Positions 22,801 to 37,247 of a DNA stretch of 64,000 bases are shown in pieces. The DNA comes from Lucifuga dentata. Lineage: Eukaryota; Chordata; Actinopteri; Ophidiiformes; Bythitidae. Numbering within the stretch: position 1 is the first letter of the stretch; the number at the start of each line of letters is the position of its first letter. Location of the stretch: contig VXCM01000133.1 of the NCBI GenBank assembly GCA_014773175.1, forward strand, positions 177,172-241,171. Direction: 5' to 3'. The position numbers and the translations under genes are program-made. The notes beneath the pieces are model-generated. The model ran no database searches and was not told where the DNA came from. It was given only the letters and a program-made list of their open reading frames with translations.

Positions 22801-25800
22801 ATCACGAAAAGACAGAAATATGTCCATGATATTTTCTAGCCTTACCTTCCTTTGGCATCTCTGGTGTTAATCATGTGAACCCCAACAGATTCCAGCAGCC
22901 TCTCTGCAGCGCCGCTGTGGCCATTCATCCTGCAAACAAGATGACTGAGCTTGTAAATGAAATAAGGTGTCTCATCAGTTTTTGAGAGTAAAACTAATTT
23001 GTGTTGACACGCCAAAACAAACAAAAGAGACAATGTCGAGTTAGTAACACTCACAGAGCACAGTGCAGTGGGGTGAAAAGATTTCCTTCTTCATGGATAA
23101 ATGTTTTAAGTTCAAGTAAAACCTCCAAACAGTCTTCATGCCCTGAGAACAGATACATTCAGTGTTACAGACAAGAAGTTACCCCAATTATTTACAACAT
23201 TTAGGTTTGGGCATTCACAGTTTTTAGTTGATTCAATTACGCAAACCTTTGTAAGCAGCCCAGTGTAATGGGGTGTATTGTTTGTTGTCCAGCAGTTTAT
23301 CTTGGGGGTCTGTTCCCATGGTGGCCTGCACCAGACCTGCCAGGATCTCTGTGTGTCCTCTGGATGCAGCATAATGCAGCGATGTCCTACCCTGGGTGTC
23401 CCGACACAGTGCAGAAGCTTTGTGCTCCAGCAAAGCTGTCACACAGTCATCATGGCCCAAAACCGTCTAAAGAGACCAGGAAAGGATGATGAGATTTCAC
23501 AGTTACGAACAGAAATACTGGACTGAGAAAATAATTGGATGACATACTCTCTATTTTACATAATGAAATAAATTTTCCTTAAATTTTGAAGGTACAACCA
23601 ATGTGTGGTATTTTTTTTTTTTTTTTANTTTACCCCTCTGTGTAAAGCTGTGCTGCTCCTCTTGTCCTTGGCATCTGGCGAGGCACCCTTCTCCAGCAGG
23701 AGGTGGATACAGTCAGTATGTCCTCCAAGAACAGCGAGCATGAGAGGAGTCCTGAGAGGTGGAGGTGTAAATTAATAACATTTTTTTCCAACTGTATTCC
23801 CATTTGACAATGATTTTTCAAAGTAAGTAGCCACTAGCCACAAAAGAATCACTCACTGGCCATATTTGTCCACGACATTGGTAAGATCCCCCTCTTCCCC
23901 ATAATCAATCATCATGCGCAGGCAGTCGGTGTGACCATTAGCCGCTGGTATGGAAACAAATTTTTTAATGTGAAAGAGGTTTAGAAAATTTTATTTTCAA
24001 TGCAACGTAAGTTACACATGGAATAACATTTACAAAACAATGAGCTATTCCGGCAGAACGCAGCATACCTGCAACATGAATTGGAGTCCACATGATGCGG
24101 TTGTCATTAAGGAGACAAGAGGCCCCCTGAGCCAACAGCACCTCCACACAGCGGGTGTAGCCTTTCTGGGCAGCCAAGTAGAGCACAGAACGGCCTGCAG
24201 CGTCCTGCATGTCCACATAAGCTGCTGTCTCAGTCAGCACACGCAGTGCCTGCCAGTGGCCCTTATCAGCCTGGGGTGAACAGAAAGACACGGTCATCAC
24301 TTTGAAATTTAGCTGGATAACAAGAGGCTGATTGTAACAACCAGCGCTGAACCAGACTTTGTATAATGTCAAATACTTACAGCGAGATGCAGCGGACTGA
24401 CTGGAATACTGCTTTCTATGTCTCCTAGTGCATTAAAGGACATCTCCAAGAGCTGAAAACAAACCAGGAAGGCATGTTTAGTTTAGTCAATAAACAGCTA
24501 CACATATTAAAAATCCATCAAAATCTATGATTAAACAATTCTACTGTCCTATTGTACGAAAAAAAACAAAAACCTGTCCCTTTAACTAAGCTGTTATTCC
24601 TAAACAACTGTCTTTTTATTTGCAGCTGGCGACTTATACAACGCAACCACAACAGGGTAAACTATGTGTTGACCTAAGTCTTACATCAAGCAGAGTCTTA
24701 ATTTCTGACATCTGCTCAAAATGAATGTGCGCATGTTTTCATTGTGATGGATGTTTGATTGATTATGAAAAGTTGAGCTATGAACACACCAGCTCCAGGT
24801 TCTGTTTGTTGCCATGGTAAGCTGCATAGTGAACAGCGCTGTAACCCTTTGAGTTGACCATTGATGGATCAGCACCATTGTCCAAAAGATGCTCCAAGCA
24901 GCTGTTGTTAAAACCATGAAGAGGACACAACATTTAGACAGACAGAACGATTGGTGCTATTTATTTAGGGAGTTTTAGGCAGAACTACCAAAAATAAATG
25001 TAAAGCATTAAACATTGCTCAGCTGGAGGAGAGAGTTAATAATAATAAAACAAAAAAGAACTCACAAGTATGATTCCTTTGCCTCATCCTCATCATTCTG
25101 ATGATTTCCAGAAAATTGACGATCAACCCTGTAACAATGAGAAATGCTTTAAGTCAATGGCATCAAATCAGATACTGTATAATTCCTCTTTGATAGTTAA
25201 CACACAACACAATGTAAAATATTCCTTCTGGTCTGTACTTCATCCTCATGCTATCATTAACTTGAAGTGATTAAACAAAACAAATTGCAGGCCTTCAAGA
25301 AATCAGCCACACAATGTAGAACGGGGACATTTCGACGACAAAATGTCCGCTATGAGTTCTCCAACCTGCTGAAGGCTTGAGAGGCGGCAGAGTAGTGCAG
25401 GGGAGTGCAGCCTGTCTGGTCAGGCTCGTTGACCTCAGCGCCAGCGCTCACCAGGGTCACAGTGCACTGGTACCTCCCATTAGCAGCCGCATAGTGCAAC
25501 GGTGTCCTATGGGGATGATGCGAGGGGGGAGAACACTTTATTTGTATGAAGAACGGGATGAAGAACATGATATTCTGCACAAACTGGTTGATACAGCGTC
25601 AGTAGAGTTACCAACCAAATTACAAACACTGACAGGGTGATCTGATAATTCAAAATCCAACAAGGATGACAAGAAACTCACCTTCCCATTAAGTCCCTCT
25701 TATTCAAGTCAGTACCACTACTTAAGAGCAAGTTCAGACATTCAACATTTCTGCAAAAAAAAAAAAAAAAAAAAAAATCACCACAGAAAGGAAATTTAGT

Positions 25801-28800
25801 TGGGGTAAGAGACGGCATGTAAAACTGGAGGACTTGAAGTCAAAGTTCAGTGCTTAAGGAGATTCTGCGGCTCACCCTCCAGAGGCAGCAGCGTGTAGAC
25901 AGGTTCTCCCAAAGTTGTCAGGGGTGTTTATGTCAAACCCCGCTGATAGTACATGCTCCTTACTCATAGATGAAACTATACTATACAGCTGACCTGTAGG
26001 GGAATAAGGAAACAAGTAGCGGTGATGCATTTGTCGATGTGTGTATAAACGCTGATGTGTAAGCTGAAATAAATTGGTGTGAACCAATTTATGACCAAAT
26101 TTCTTGACCGAACAGCCACAGACCTGAGGAGAGTAACTTGCGACAACAGTCTGAAAACCCGTAGAGCACAGCTAAGTGCAAAGGGAACATTCCATGGATC
26201 CCACGTCTGAAAAACCAAGCGAGAACGAAACACAGAGGATCTCAGAAACAGCACAGTCAATACTAAAGACGTTAAATCTGCTTAAATCCAATTATGCCGT
26301 AGCACAGGACATGCCTTCCTGCCTAACAGAGGCCCTGTGTTTTACTGTGTTTTATAACCTCATTCCACTGACAAACTTCAGTCATTTCCTTTACCTGGCC
26401 GTGTCTGCTCCGTTGGTCATAAGAGTGCTGATCAGCAATTCATGGCCGTACTTAGCAGCAACGTGGAGAGGAGTATTGCCATACTTATCCACACAATCAA
26501 TCTCCCCACCTGATGGAAATTAGTAAGGAGTGAATCAACGACTGTTAGAAGAGGAGAGACCGTTTTCTGAGACAGTAATTGCAGTTACAGTTACCATTTT
26601 GAATGAGGATCTGAGAACGTGTGAAGCGTCCATGAATGGCTGCCATGTGTAGGGGGCTCTTCCCTTCTTTGCTCTAAAAGAGACAAGAATATATATATAC
26701 ATATATAATTATATAAAACCATAGTCCATTTCCATACTTAAATGGAAATGGAGATAGAATTACACTGGGAATTGGATTTTATTAAGTGCTAACAAACATT
26801 TTGAGCAAGTTTCTACAACTACAGTGAATAAGGTGGTGTGCAATAATTACGACTCACCAACTATGGAGAAAATGATAACCACGCAGAACAGAATTATTTT
26901 AGATTCTCCTACAGCATGTCTCATATTAGCAGCATCTAGCATTTAGTGTTTCCACTATGCTGTCAAACTGCCATTATGGCTCTTATTTGGAAAATTAAAA
27001 AAACGAACAGTGAGGTGATAGCTTTCACTTCCCACAACTTCCATTTTCACTTCCCACCATCTCCACCTTCACTAAAAACAATATTAAATAACTCCTTCTC
27101 TTTCCATTTGGAATCAATTCATTTTTAATATACTGAGCAATGCTATTTTTCTGTGATCTTATTGAAATTGACAAACGGCCTATTTTTGGTAAGTATGTAT
27201 CATTATATTTGTACAAGAGTTTGTCAGGTGTCCAAATTCACACAGTGTAGTGCAATGCTGTAATTTTAGAATGAATGTGTGAGATCACTTCTCCACCCTT
27301 GCACATTTGATATTTTGTGAACAAATGCTTCTATAAACAAGAATAGAATGTGCGGTAACTGCCTTCCTTCTTCATATCCACAATGTGTGATTCACGTAAT
27401 AAATAATTACTACATAACAGACATTTTTCCCCATTGAAACACATGTGTAACTAATAACATTAATGATCGCTGCAATCCATTTACATATGCCAGCACCAGA
27501 GTCCCAGTACTCTGTATTCTAGCTCACCGATACAGCTTCCGGTAGACTGAACAGAACCATACCTGCTGGTTGACATCAGCCCCATTATTGACCAGCAGCT
27601 CCAGGCAGAGGGCACCATTGGTGGAGACAGCAGCCAGGTGCAGAGGGGTGTAGCCGCACTTGTTGGGCTGGTTAACATTAGCCCCGTGGTTCACAAGCTC
27701 AGTAGCCACAGCCTCCTGGCCCATGTAACACGCTACATGGAGCGCAGTGTTTCCAAAGCCGTTAGGCTCATCAATCTGACAGAACAAGACACACAACGTA
27801 ACAATGTCAGCTTCTTCGTAGACACTGGAAGGAAGAATTTCTGGAACTGCATAGTTCAACTCAGTCAATTTAATATAACTGTTTATAGACATAACTGTGG
27901 TGGAATCACTCACCTCTGCCCCCATCCTCAGTAAGTACTTTACTATTTCGATGTGACCACTTGCAGCAGCGGCATGGAGAGGTGTGTAACCCTGCTTATC
28001 CTTGCAGCTCTTATCTGCACTGCGGGACACCAACAACTTCACTACTTCTGCATGCCCTACAGAAGAAACAGCACAAAGAGAAAGCACCTTAGTAATGGGA
28101 ACCCACTATATATATTACTGTTACTTTAGGAGAAAAAAAATGTCCTAACACAAGATAGAGGCAAAGCAACAATAGTTACAAACAGAGGGATTAAAATACA
28201 TGAGATATCACTTTGCTACTTTGGAACTCTGGCAAGAAAAGTAAACTTGCTTACCCAAGTAGGCAGCACAATGGACTGGCTGCCTCTCCTTCTTATCAAT
28301 GGCACTCAGGTTGGCCCCTTTGTTCAGAAGCAGCTTCACCATCTAAAGTAAATGATATACAGTAAGTAGATACATTTTAAGAGCATTGCTCTTTGATTCT
28401 TATTATTTAAAAAAAAAAAGCCTGCTGTGCCATATTCTCACCTCCTGGAACCCACTCTGAGCTGCATGGTGCAAGGCAGTTCTTCCGGTGCGATCTGCCA
28501 TATTGAGGTTGCTCAGCTGGGTTAGCAGGGCCTCTGCACAGCGTGTGGCACGGCTGGCAGCAGCCACATGCAGAGGTGTCTGCCAGAACTTGTCTCGTGC
28601 ATTTGCCTCTGCTCCACGCCGCAGCAGCAGCCCCACTGCTCTCTAGGGAACAAGCAATGAATAGAGTTTAAAAAATGTATAATCTCTGCAGTTTGCTGCA
28701 TTTCCCTCAGTGTGACATTCTAATGTATAAATACATATAAGAATCAAATAACAAAGTCATCTGATCACACACAGACTGCAAAAAGCCCCCCAAAAAAAGA

Positions 28801-29938
28801 AAGAAAAAGAAAGAAAAAAGAAAAGAAAAGAAAAATAAATCTCATTTGTGTTAACTGTTTACTTCATTTCTGGAGGCAGCTGCTCTGTGCAATGGGGTCA
28901 ACCACAGTTGGTCTTTAGCATTTACACTGGCACCTTACAGACAGAGAAACAAACCATGAAAAGAAGCAGTGACAGAGAATAACACATCCACATAACTTCT
29001 TTGAGGTTGCAGACAAGAGGAATGCATGCAGCTCCCTCACCTGATTCAATAAGGAGGTCCATGATGTGGACGTCACCCACACAGGCAGCAGCATGTATCG
29101 GCGTACGGCGCTCTTGGTCCTGTTCAAGAAGCATATTAACAATCAAGGGATAATGGCTTTTAATTTGAATGCTTAACCAATATTACATGGTCTAACTTAA
29201 AAATAACTTGGCTTAGAATTTATAAGTACTTCGTACACACCAGTGCATTGACATCCTCCTTTTTGTGCAATAACAGTTGGACTTCTTCAGCATTACGATT
29301 GAAGATGGCCTGGACCAGAGGAGGCTGCAATACACGAAAAGCTGTTAAAGCTACGCTAACGTTGCGTAAAATGTTGACGTTAACATTAGCTTCTTTCCGG
29401 TGAAAGGAATTGAATATTACGGTAACGCTAATAAAATTTTAATAAACCGGAGAAAAAAAATCACCAATAGCAATTGTTTAAATGAACAATTAACTTTATA
29501 TTTTATCATGAGTACACGTTTTATTTTTCATGCATTTAGTATAAATAACCAAATGCGATGCTTGCTTCATTCCAGCAAATAGACTCGGCCCTACCTGAGG
29601 CCTACAGCAGGGCCGTTGTCAAGCTATTCGCAGGATAAGCTAGGCAGACGGCTCTGGCTAATTCAGCTATAAAGCTGGCCCGGACCCAGAACAGGGCCTA
29701 GACAATATCAGCACGTCTAAGGGCTTAACATCATTATTCAGAAAGGTAAAACATTTTAATGTGATGATAAAGCATCCCCAAATATAAGTAAACGCGGACG
29801 ACCAACGGACTACTAACGAAAAACAAACCATAGCTCGGATAAGACATAATATGTTTATCCCAGTAAATAGACTGCGCCACAGTGCAAACACGGAGTTTTC
29901 TTTTATCGCACCTGGTCTGCAATGTTGAGTACTCCCAT
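19825..29938 (-). CDS. ankrd52: Ankyrin repeat domain 52, PP6 regulatory ankyrin-repeat subunit C
   Basis: ANKRD52 is a scaffold of the protein phosphatase 6 holoenzyme, built almost wholly of ankyrin repeats. I can place 28 coding exons in phase: 29938-29912, 29324-29241, 29119-29041, 28933-28863, 28642-28442, 28342-28255, 28056-27914, 27775-27563, 26673-26595, 26509-26395, 26206-26124, 25993-25876, 25750-25682, 25506-25366, 25128-25066, 24901-24790, 24452-24381, 24270-24069, 23944-23857, 23751-23634, 23466-23247, 23142-23055, 22929-22846, 22660-22515, 21872-21790, 21543-21461, 21285-21194, 20160-19825. Removing one copy of the 63-bp duplication plus N in the last exon gives 3234 nt, or 1077 aa (human is 1076 by my recollection). 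The protein starts [17 protein letters not shown] and ends DSCLSE. TPLHxAA-type ankyrin signatures run throughout, and the [18 protein letters not shown] block near the end is typical of the ANKRD28/44/52 family. The ANKRD52 call over its paralogs rests on length and on synteny with coq10a and cs. The apparent frameshift is an assembly artefact. Confidence 0.95.
19856..19982. other. ankrd52: Assembly joint: 63-bp exact duplication around an N in ankrd52 last exon
   Basis: Positions 19856-19918 and 19920-19982 are identical and are separated by a single N at 19919. The 64-nt excess shifts the reading frame, so a direct translation loses the C-terminus. With one copy and the N discounted, the frame runs cleanly to the family-typical end at 19825. 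Confidence 0.93.
20839..21156. mobile_element. Tc1/mariner-type MITE in ankrd52 last intron
   Basis: A roughly 318-bp element is flanked by TA on both sides. Its terminal inverted repeats of about 42 bp begin CAGTGCCTCCAGAAAG on the left and end CTTTCTGAAGGCACTG on the right. The interior has the familiar fish Tc1 phrase tagtattcagccccttaa but no transposase frame. It lies in the intron between ankrd52 coding exons 27 and 28. Confidence 0.88.
28786..28836. repeat. Purine-rich (AAAGA)n-like tract
   Basis: An A/G-only simple repeat in the ankrd52 intron just left of coding exon 4 (28863-28933). Confidence 0.8.
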
Positions 29939-30112
29939 CTCCCAAACTCAGCCAGGACGGAGCTCCTTCATGAGGATTAAACTTCGAGGTATACTGTGGT
30001 GCGCTACTGTATCCACTTTTCAGACTACACCCATAATTGATTGCAAACAGAAATGCGGGCTAGATCTGTCACTGACTGTTGTTGTCCGTATCCAGTGTCT
30101 GTTCTGACGAGG
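29939..30112. promoter_or_regulatory. Probable bidirectional promoter, ankrd52 / coq10a
   Basis: Only 174 bp separates the ankrd52 start codon (minus, 29938) from the ATG of the upstream candidate coq10a exon (plus, 30113). The flanking stretch 30100-30190 is CpG-rich relative to the window. No TATA box is evident. The human genes are also divergent neighbours. The exact start sites are inferred, not seen. Confidence 0.5.
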
Positions 30113-30201
30113 ATGGCTACGACTGCGATGGTCCGCCTACAGGCGTGGCGGCCCCGCTCCGGCCTACTCGCTGCAATGGCGCCACCGTGTGGTAGAAAAC
30201 G
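30113..30201 (+). CDS. coq10a: Candidate alternative first coding exon of coq10a (exon 1a)
   Basis: The ATG opens an arginine/alanine-rich peptide (MATTAMVRLQAWRPRSG) suited to mitochondrial import. The exon ends at a good donor, AAACG|GTATGT. It ends in phase 2 and would join exon 2 at 32868 to complete an Arg codon before HLSSCGILM. This N-terminus plus the HLSSCGIL start of exon 2 resembles the human COQ10B beginning. Use of this exon would give a 233-aa protein instead of 249. Confidence 0.55.
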
Positions 30202-30280
30202 GTATGTTCCTGTCAAACTGTCGATTCCTACCAAAAAACTTAATCCAATATTTTATGACTGGATACTTCACAAACACGCA

Positions 30281-30438
30281 TGGGAATACTGTTTGTGAAT
30301 ACCGGTATTCCTGCTTGGGAATACCATATGGGAATACTGTGTGGGAATATTGCTTGAGAATACCGTTTGGGAATACCACCTGGGAATACCAGTATTTCTG
30401 CTTGGGAATATCGTTTGGGAATACCAGTATTCTCACTT
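30281..30438 (+). repeat. Minisatellite, 13-bp unit TGGGAATACCnnn
   Basis: About ten diverged units are present. Most are 13 bp (TGGGAATACCATA, TGGGAATACTGTG, TGGGAATATTGCT), interspersed with longer 20-22 bp variants that add a GTATTnCTGCT insert. It lies just inside the first intron of the upstream coq10a transcript and close to the ankrd52 promoter. Confidence 0.85.
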
Positions 30439-30868
30439 AGGTATATATGTTACAGGTCCAAAGTTATAGGCCAAAATGTATATGAGCTTTTGTACATTTA
30501 ATCAGTTACCAATATACCATATTTTAGAAGTTGAGAATGAATGAAGTTTTTAACTTTTGTAGTTCTTGAGCTATGAATTCAATGGTTGTCTATGGGATTT
30601 TTAAAATTATTAATAATTCATAATGTGTAGCAGATATCAATAACACAAGAGATATCACACTTCTGTCAAACCATGCAGGATACTTTGTAGAAGTGTGCTA
30701 TGACTAGTCTTGGTAGGATAAAGTATGTAGGAGATACAGGACTAAAGGCATCTTTAAAAATCATTTTTTTGCAGTATCCCTTTCAGTATGCAAAATTATA
30801 CTTACACATGCATCGATGTATGAACAGTATGTGTAGCAGCAGTATTTGAGGTATGGATGAGCAAAATA

Positions 30869-30886
30869 AATAAATAAATAAATAAA
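30869..30886. repeat. (AAAT)n short tandem repeat
   Basis: A run of AAAT units lies between the coq10a candidate first exons. Confidence 0.8.
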
Positions 30887-31018
30887 CTGGTAGGAATAAT
30901 AATATGAAGTGTGCAAGTATTTGGCAGACTGTGACTGCTGTATAGCAATCACACTAAAAAAGTATACTATCTCTACCAGCAGATTAATGTTGGTTCATGT
31001 TTTTATATTGGTTTAAAA

Positions 31019-31075
31019 TTCTATTCTATTCTATTCTATTCTATTCTATTCTATTCTATTCTATTCTATTCTATA
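31019..31075. repeat. (TTCTA)n pentanucleotide microsatellite
   Basis: About eleven near-perfect TTCTA units. It lies about 600 bp upstream of coq10a exon 1b. Confidence 0.93.
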
Positions 31076-31674
31076 GGTGTTCCAGGCAAGCATATGTTCC
31101 TCCAAACCTATAGGTGGCAGTATTTTATCTCCAGAGTCTTTTAGCCAAACCGAAGACAAGAGGACAGAAGAGAGAGAGGGAAAGAGAGAGAGAACAGTTT
31201 GTCCCACCGGCGTTTTATTTAACAGAAGGTCGTACTCAGTTCGGCGGAATTTGAAAACATTTAAGACCAAAATTAACCCAAATTATACAGCGTTGCAGCA
31301 AGTTTGGCGTTTGAGAAATGGCGTGTCATGAACAGCGCCAGAAAACTTGAGGAAGGCAGCAGTAGGGCGCGTTTTCTGACTCGTTATGAAACCTTGCTAG
31401 CTAACTAGCTAACCTTAACATTTAACTGGTTCCGATGACAAGGCTAAATGTAGCGCAGGGAGACGCTGGTGCAGTTAAGATAATTCTACATTGTTAACGA
31501 ATGCGTGTTGGGTAGTCTTCCTGGCAAGTCAGAAACTAGTGTCAACTGTCTACCTGGACCGAAGCAGGGGGCTTGGACCGAAACCTGGAGTCTTTTTTTG
31601 CCCGGTCTTGAAGCAGACCGGGCTTAGCTTGCCAGACTCAGCATCCCTCCTCCGTGAACTGAGCGACTTGTTTC

Positions 31675-34011
<2,337 letters not shown>

Positions 34012-35470
34012 GATCAGCTACTACAAGTCCTCATCAAGCCTTAGAACATGCCGACATTTAACTCCCACATCCCCACCGAACTGCATGATGCCACTTAACC
34101 GCTTCCCATCTTCACATCCCCACCAACACATACATGAAACAGTACTTCCTGAAGATGCAAGACCACCCAATACCTGTAAGCATCGCTGAAATAATCCAAA
34201 TTATTTTTATTCTTGCTTCAACAAGTACACAGTTACATCCTCCTCCTCCGGTCTGTCTACCTCCACTGAAGAGATCCTTGTTTGGGAGAGGAACTCCTCT
34301 TTGCTGCTTGTTCCGTCACAGTTACAAGTTGTACTTATGTAAACAAAACAGTAAATCCTTGCAACATTATTTACCAATGGCAGCGAGTTGACTATTATTT
34401 AACAGTAAGTTGACAAGGATTACAAACTGCTTTAATTTTTACTAAAGCCATAGAGGCCGTTTGATGTAGACTTTGACTCTTGACCGGGAACACGTCTTAA
34501 CCGTTCACTGTGTCCGTAAGATTCCATGGCACATGCACACAAGACTGACCACACAATCAAGTCAAAGTGTGTGTGATTTTCAGTTTCAGTGCAGCACATT
34601 AAACAGCTCATCATATCAGGAAAGCAGATTCTTTGCCATTGCTTTTACTGTGTCAGATGGTACATAATTTTAATATATTGGTTAACAGGTAGTAGAGGAC
34701 TTGGTGCACAATGATAAATTAATTTATTTTATCATATTTAGTTGATTTAGTCTTTTTGTGGAAATAAAATATTTTATTGGGTTTAAAATTAAATGTGCCA
34801 TGTCTAGGATAAAGGGGTTGCTTCCCCAACTGTATGGTATGATAATATTATTGAAGTGCTGTATGTTACAAAGGGAAAAGCTCGGTTCTTTCCTTCGTTA
34901 GCTTTGCCATCATTTGACTTTGAGGTTTTGGAGATGAAGCTTTAACTCAGCAATATTATGCTGTGAAAGTTGTGTTTTTGAAAACTTGGATTTTGTGCTT
35001 TAATGCCTTATTTTACAGCCCAGCTAAATTTGCACAACTTGGAGCACCTAAATTATTTCAAACAAGTCGGAGAGTGCAATAAAATACTATAGAATTGAGC
35101 TTAAATCAAAAACATCACAGGTCAAATAAGTGTAACTTGAAAGATTGGGAAGATATAGTTGGATTTTACAGAATCCTAAAGTTCAAATTTGAAGCATCTT
35201 TAATGGCATTTTATTGACACGTAATGCTGCTAGTTCTATGTGACACATTCAGATTAAGCAGTTACTACATGTATTAGGTTTTGTTTCATTCTGCAGGAAA
35301 GTCATTGGTAGTAATTACGTGTGACATGTTCTGAAAGTTGTTATTTTGTGATCCATTTTTAGAAGAGCGTCAGCAGGAGCCATTGTGCTGTGCATATTAC
35401 CATTACTCCCCGTACATTTTCATTCTCAGTATAAAAGATACCATGGGCTGTAGAATAAAACATTATCAAT
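34012..35470 (+). other. coq10a: Probable coq10a 3' UTR with two poly(A) signals
   Basis: AATAAA occurs at 34763-34768 and again at 35453-35458. The second is followed by a GT-rich stretch, so both could be used. No other coding signal is visible in the interval. Confidence 0.5.
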
Positions 35471-37247
35471 AACTTATTTTCACCTGTGGGTTGAGGGCTT
35501 CATTTTTTTATTTTTAGTGAAGATTTACCTACACTAACATGCACGAGTGTAACTAAATTATAATTTTGGCCACTACATTGTCTGGTGTTTGTGTTGCACT
35601 ATTGGAGCATAACTACATTTTACCAGAATTTATATTTCCTATCAAAGTTCTGTTCATGTTCCCTAATTCTAATTCAGTCAAAACTGATTGTATTTGCCAG
35701 GTGATGAAGTTGCCAGAAGTCAATACAATTAGCAGTTTTCTCCATGTGGCCTAAAGTCTCCAACTCCAATAAATCCAAACTTTAAATCAGTATGTCAAAG
35801 CTGAATATTGGCTTTAAAAAAAAATCCAGTCTGTTTTTTCTTTGTTAGTAAATTGATCAGACATTAAGAGGAAAATCATTTTCCATGCATGAAGAATGTG
35901 TATTAAAAATGGGAGTGCATCTGTGAAACATTGTTACATTAAAAATGCCATTTTTGAGTTCTAAGCAATGCTTCAAACAGAATTTAATAAAAAATAGATC
36001 AAATATATATTTGTAGTTGTTTTTTTTTTTTNGGGGGGGGGGGGGTCATGTGAACACCTCAGTCCTTTGCATGGCATTAATAAAATACAATACAGTTATC
36101 GCAAAGTACTGGCTTAAAAGTAACCACAGAGCTGAATCAACACCTTTGACAGGCAACAAAACCTGATAAAGCTTCACAAAGCCAGAAGGTTTTGCAAGGC
36201 TCTTGTACTGGATTGCAGTTTGATTGTACAGGTGTTCCCACTTAGCTGCTAATTTATTGTCATTCACATGTCAAATATAGGTGTAATAGTGAGCTTTGGT
36301 GCCCTGCAGCCTCACCTACCAGAACCCTCAGGCATTACAAACACCAACTGATGAGTATGTACAGGAGAACAATTTTACAATCCACTCACCTTTTCTGTTG
36401 GAAGCTGAAGTGAATCTGCACATATTGACTGGGTATATTTCAGAGTTTTACAAAAAAAAAAAAGTCATTTTTCTGTGTTTTAAGTCATTTGCAAATTGTT
36501 CAAAAGGATGGTCATGTGTTAGTAGCCTTTGTATGAATTTAATATTATAGATGATTGTAATAGATAACTTATTTACTGAGTTGACATGACATTTCATGGA
36601 CCTGAGTGCAGTTTGTGCACACAGGAGTGACTAGAGGAGAGTCACTGTGGGTACAGTGACAGGGTGGACATTGCTCTTACCAGCAGCAGCTGATCTGTGA
36701 GAAACCAGAGTGGGTTGGTGGTATGTGGGCCGGTTATTAATAACAGCACATAAAAGAGGTGGGCATTTGGAATATCATGTTTCCTGGTCATGTTAATTGC
36801 TTTTCTTACATAAATCTCCTTCCTCATCAGGTTAATCTCATAACAGACATGTCTAGATCTCAGACTTTTAAAAAGCCCAGGAAAAGAACAAGAATCAAGA
36901 GAGCAAAAGATATTCAGTCATTGTGGTTTGAGTATTAAAATAATATTTGATTTCTCCACCTAATTGTTCAGCACTGTATGTTGAAGCAAATGATTCTCAA
37001 GGTTAAGTATTTACTCACTTAACAGGTTGTGTTTTTTCATTTTGTAATATTATCCTTAGGTTAGCCATGACAGGAATTCTCAAATGCCACAGAGGAAGAG
37101 TGTCTGTGGTGGAAGCAGTCCTGCCACGCTTCAGTGGCATGTATATTATTATTACAAATCACTGCAATCATGTCATGACCAAACAGCTGAATTTACATCA
37201 ATTTTCTACACTGTAAAGAAACGAGACAATAGCTGTTAATAAAAACC
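35471..37247. other. Intergenic DNA between convergent coq10a and cs
   Basis: Nothing coding is recognised. It contains an N between a poly-T and a poly-G run (36032), a likely assembly joint. This is where the coq10a and cs 3' ends converge. Confidence 0.45.

Noticed and set aside
19825..29938. ankrd52 as a pseudogene because of the late frameshift
   Set aside because: All 28 exons are in phase and the only break is the duplicated contig end. Discounting it gives the expected length and family C-terminus.
30281..30438. Regular repeats resembling a CRISPR array
   Set aside because: Units of 13-22 bp without distinct spacers, in an animal genome; it is a minisatellite.
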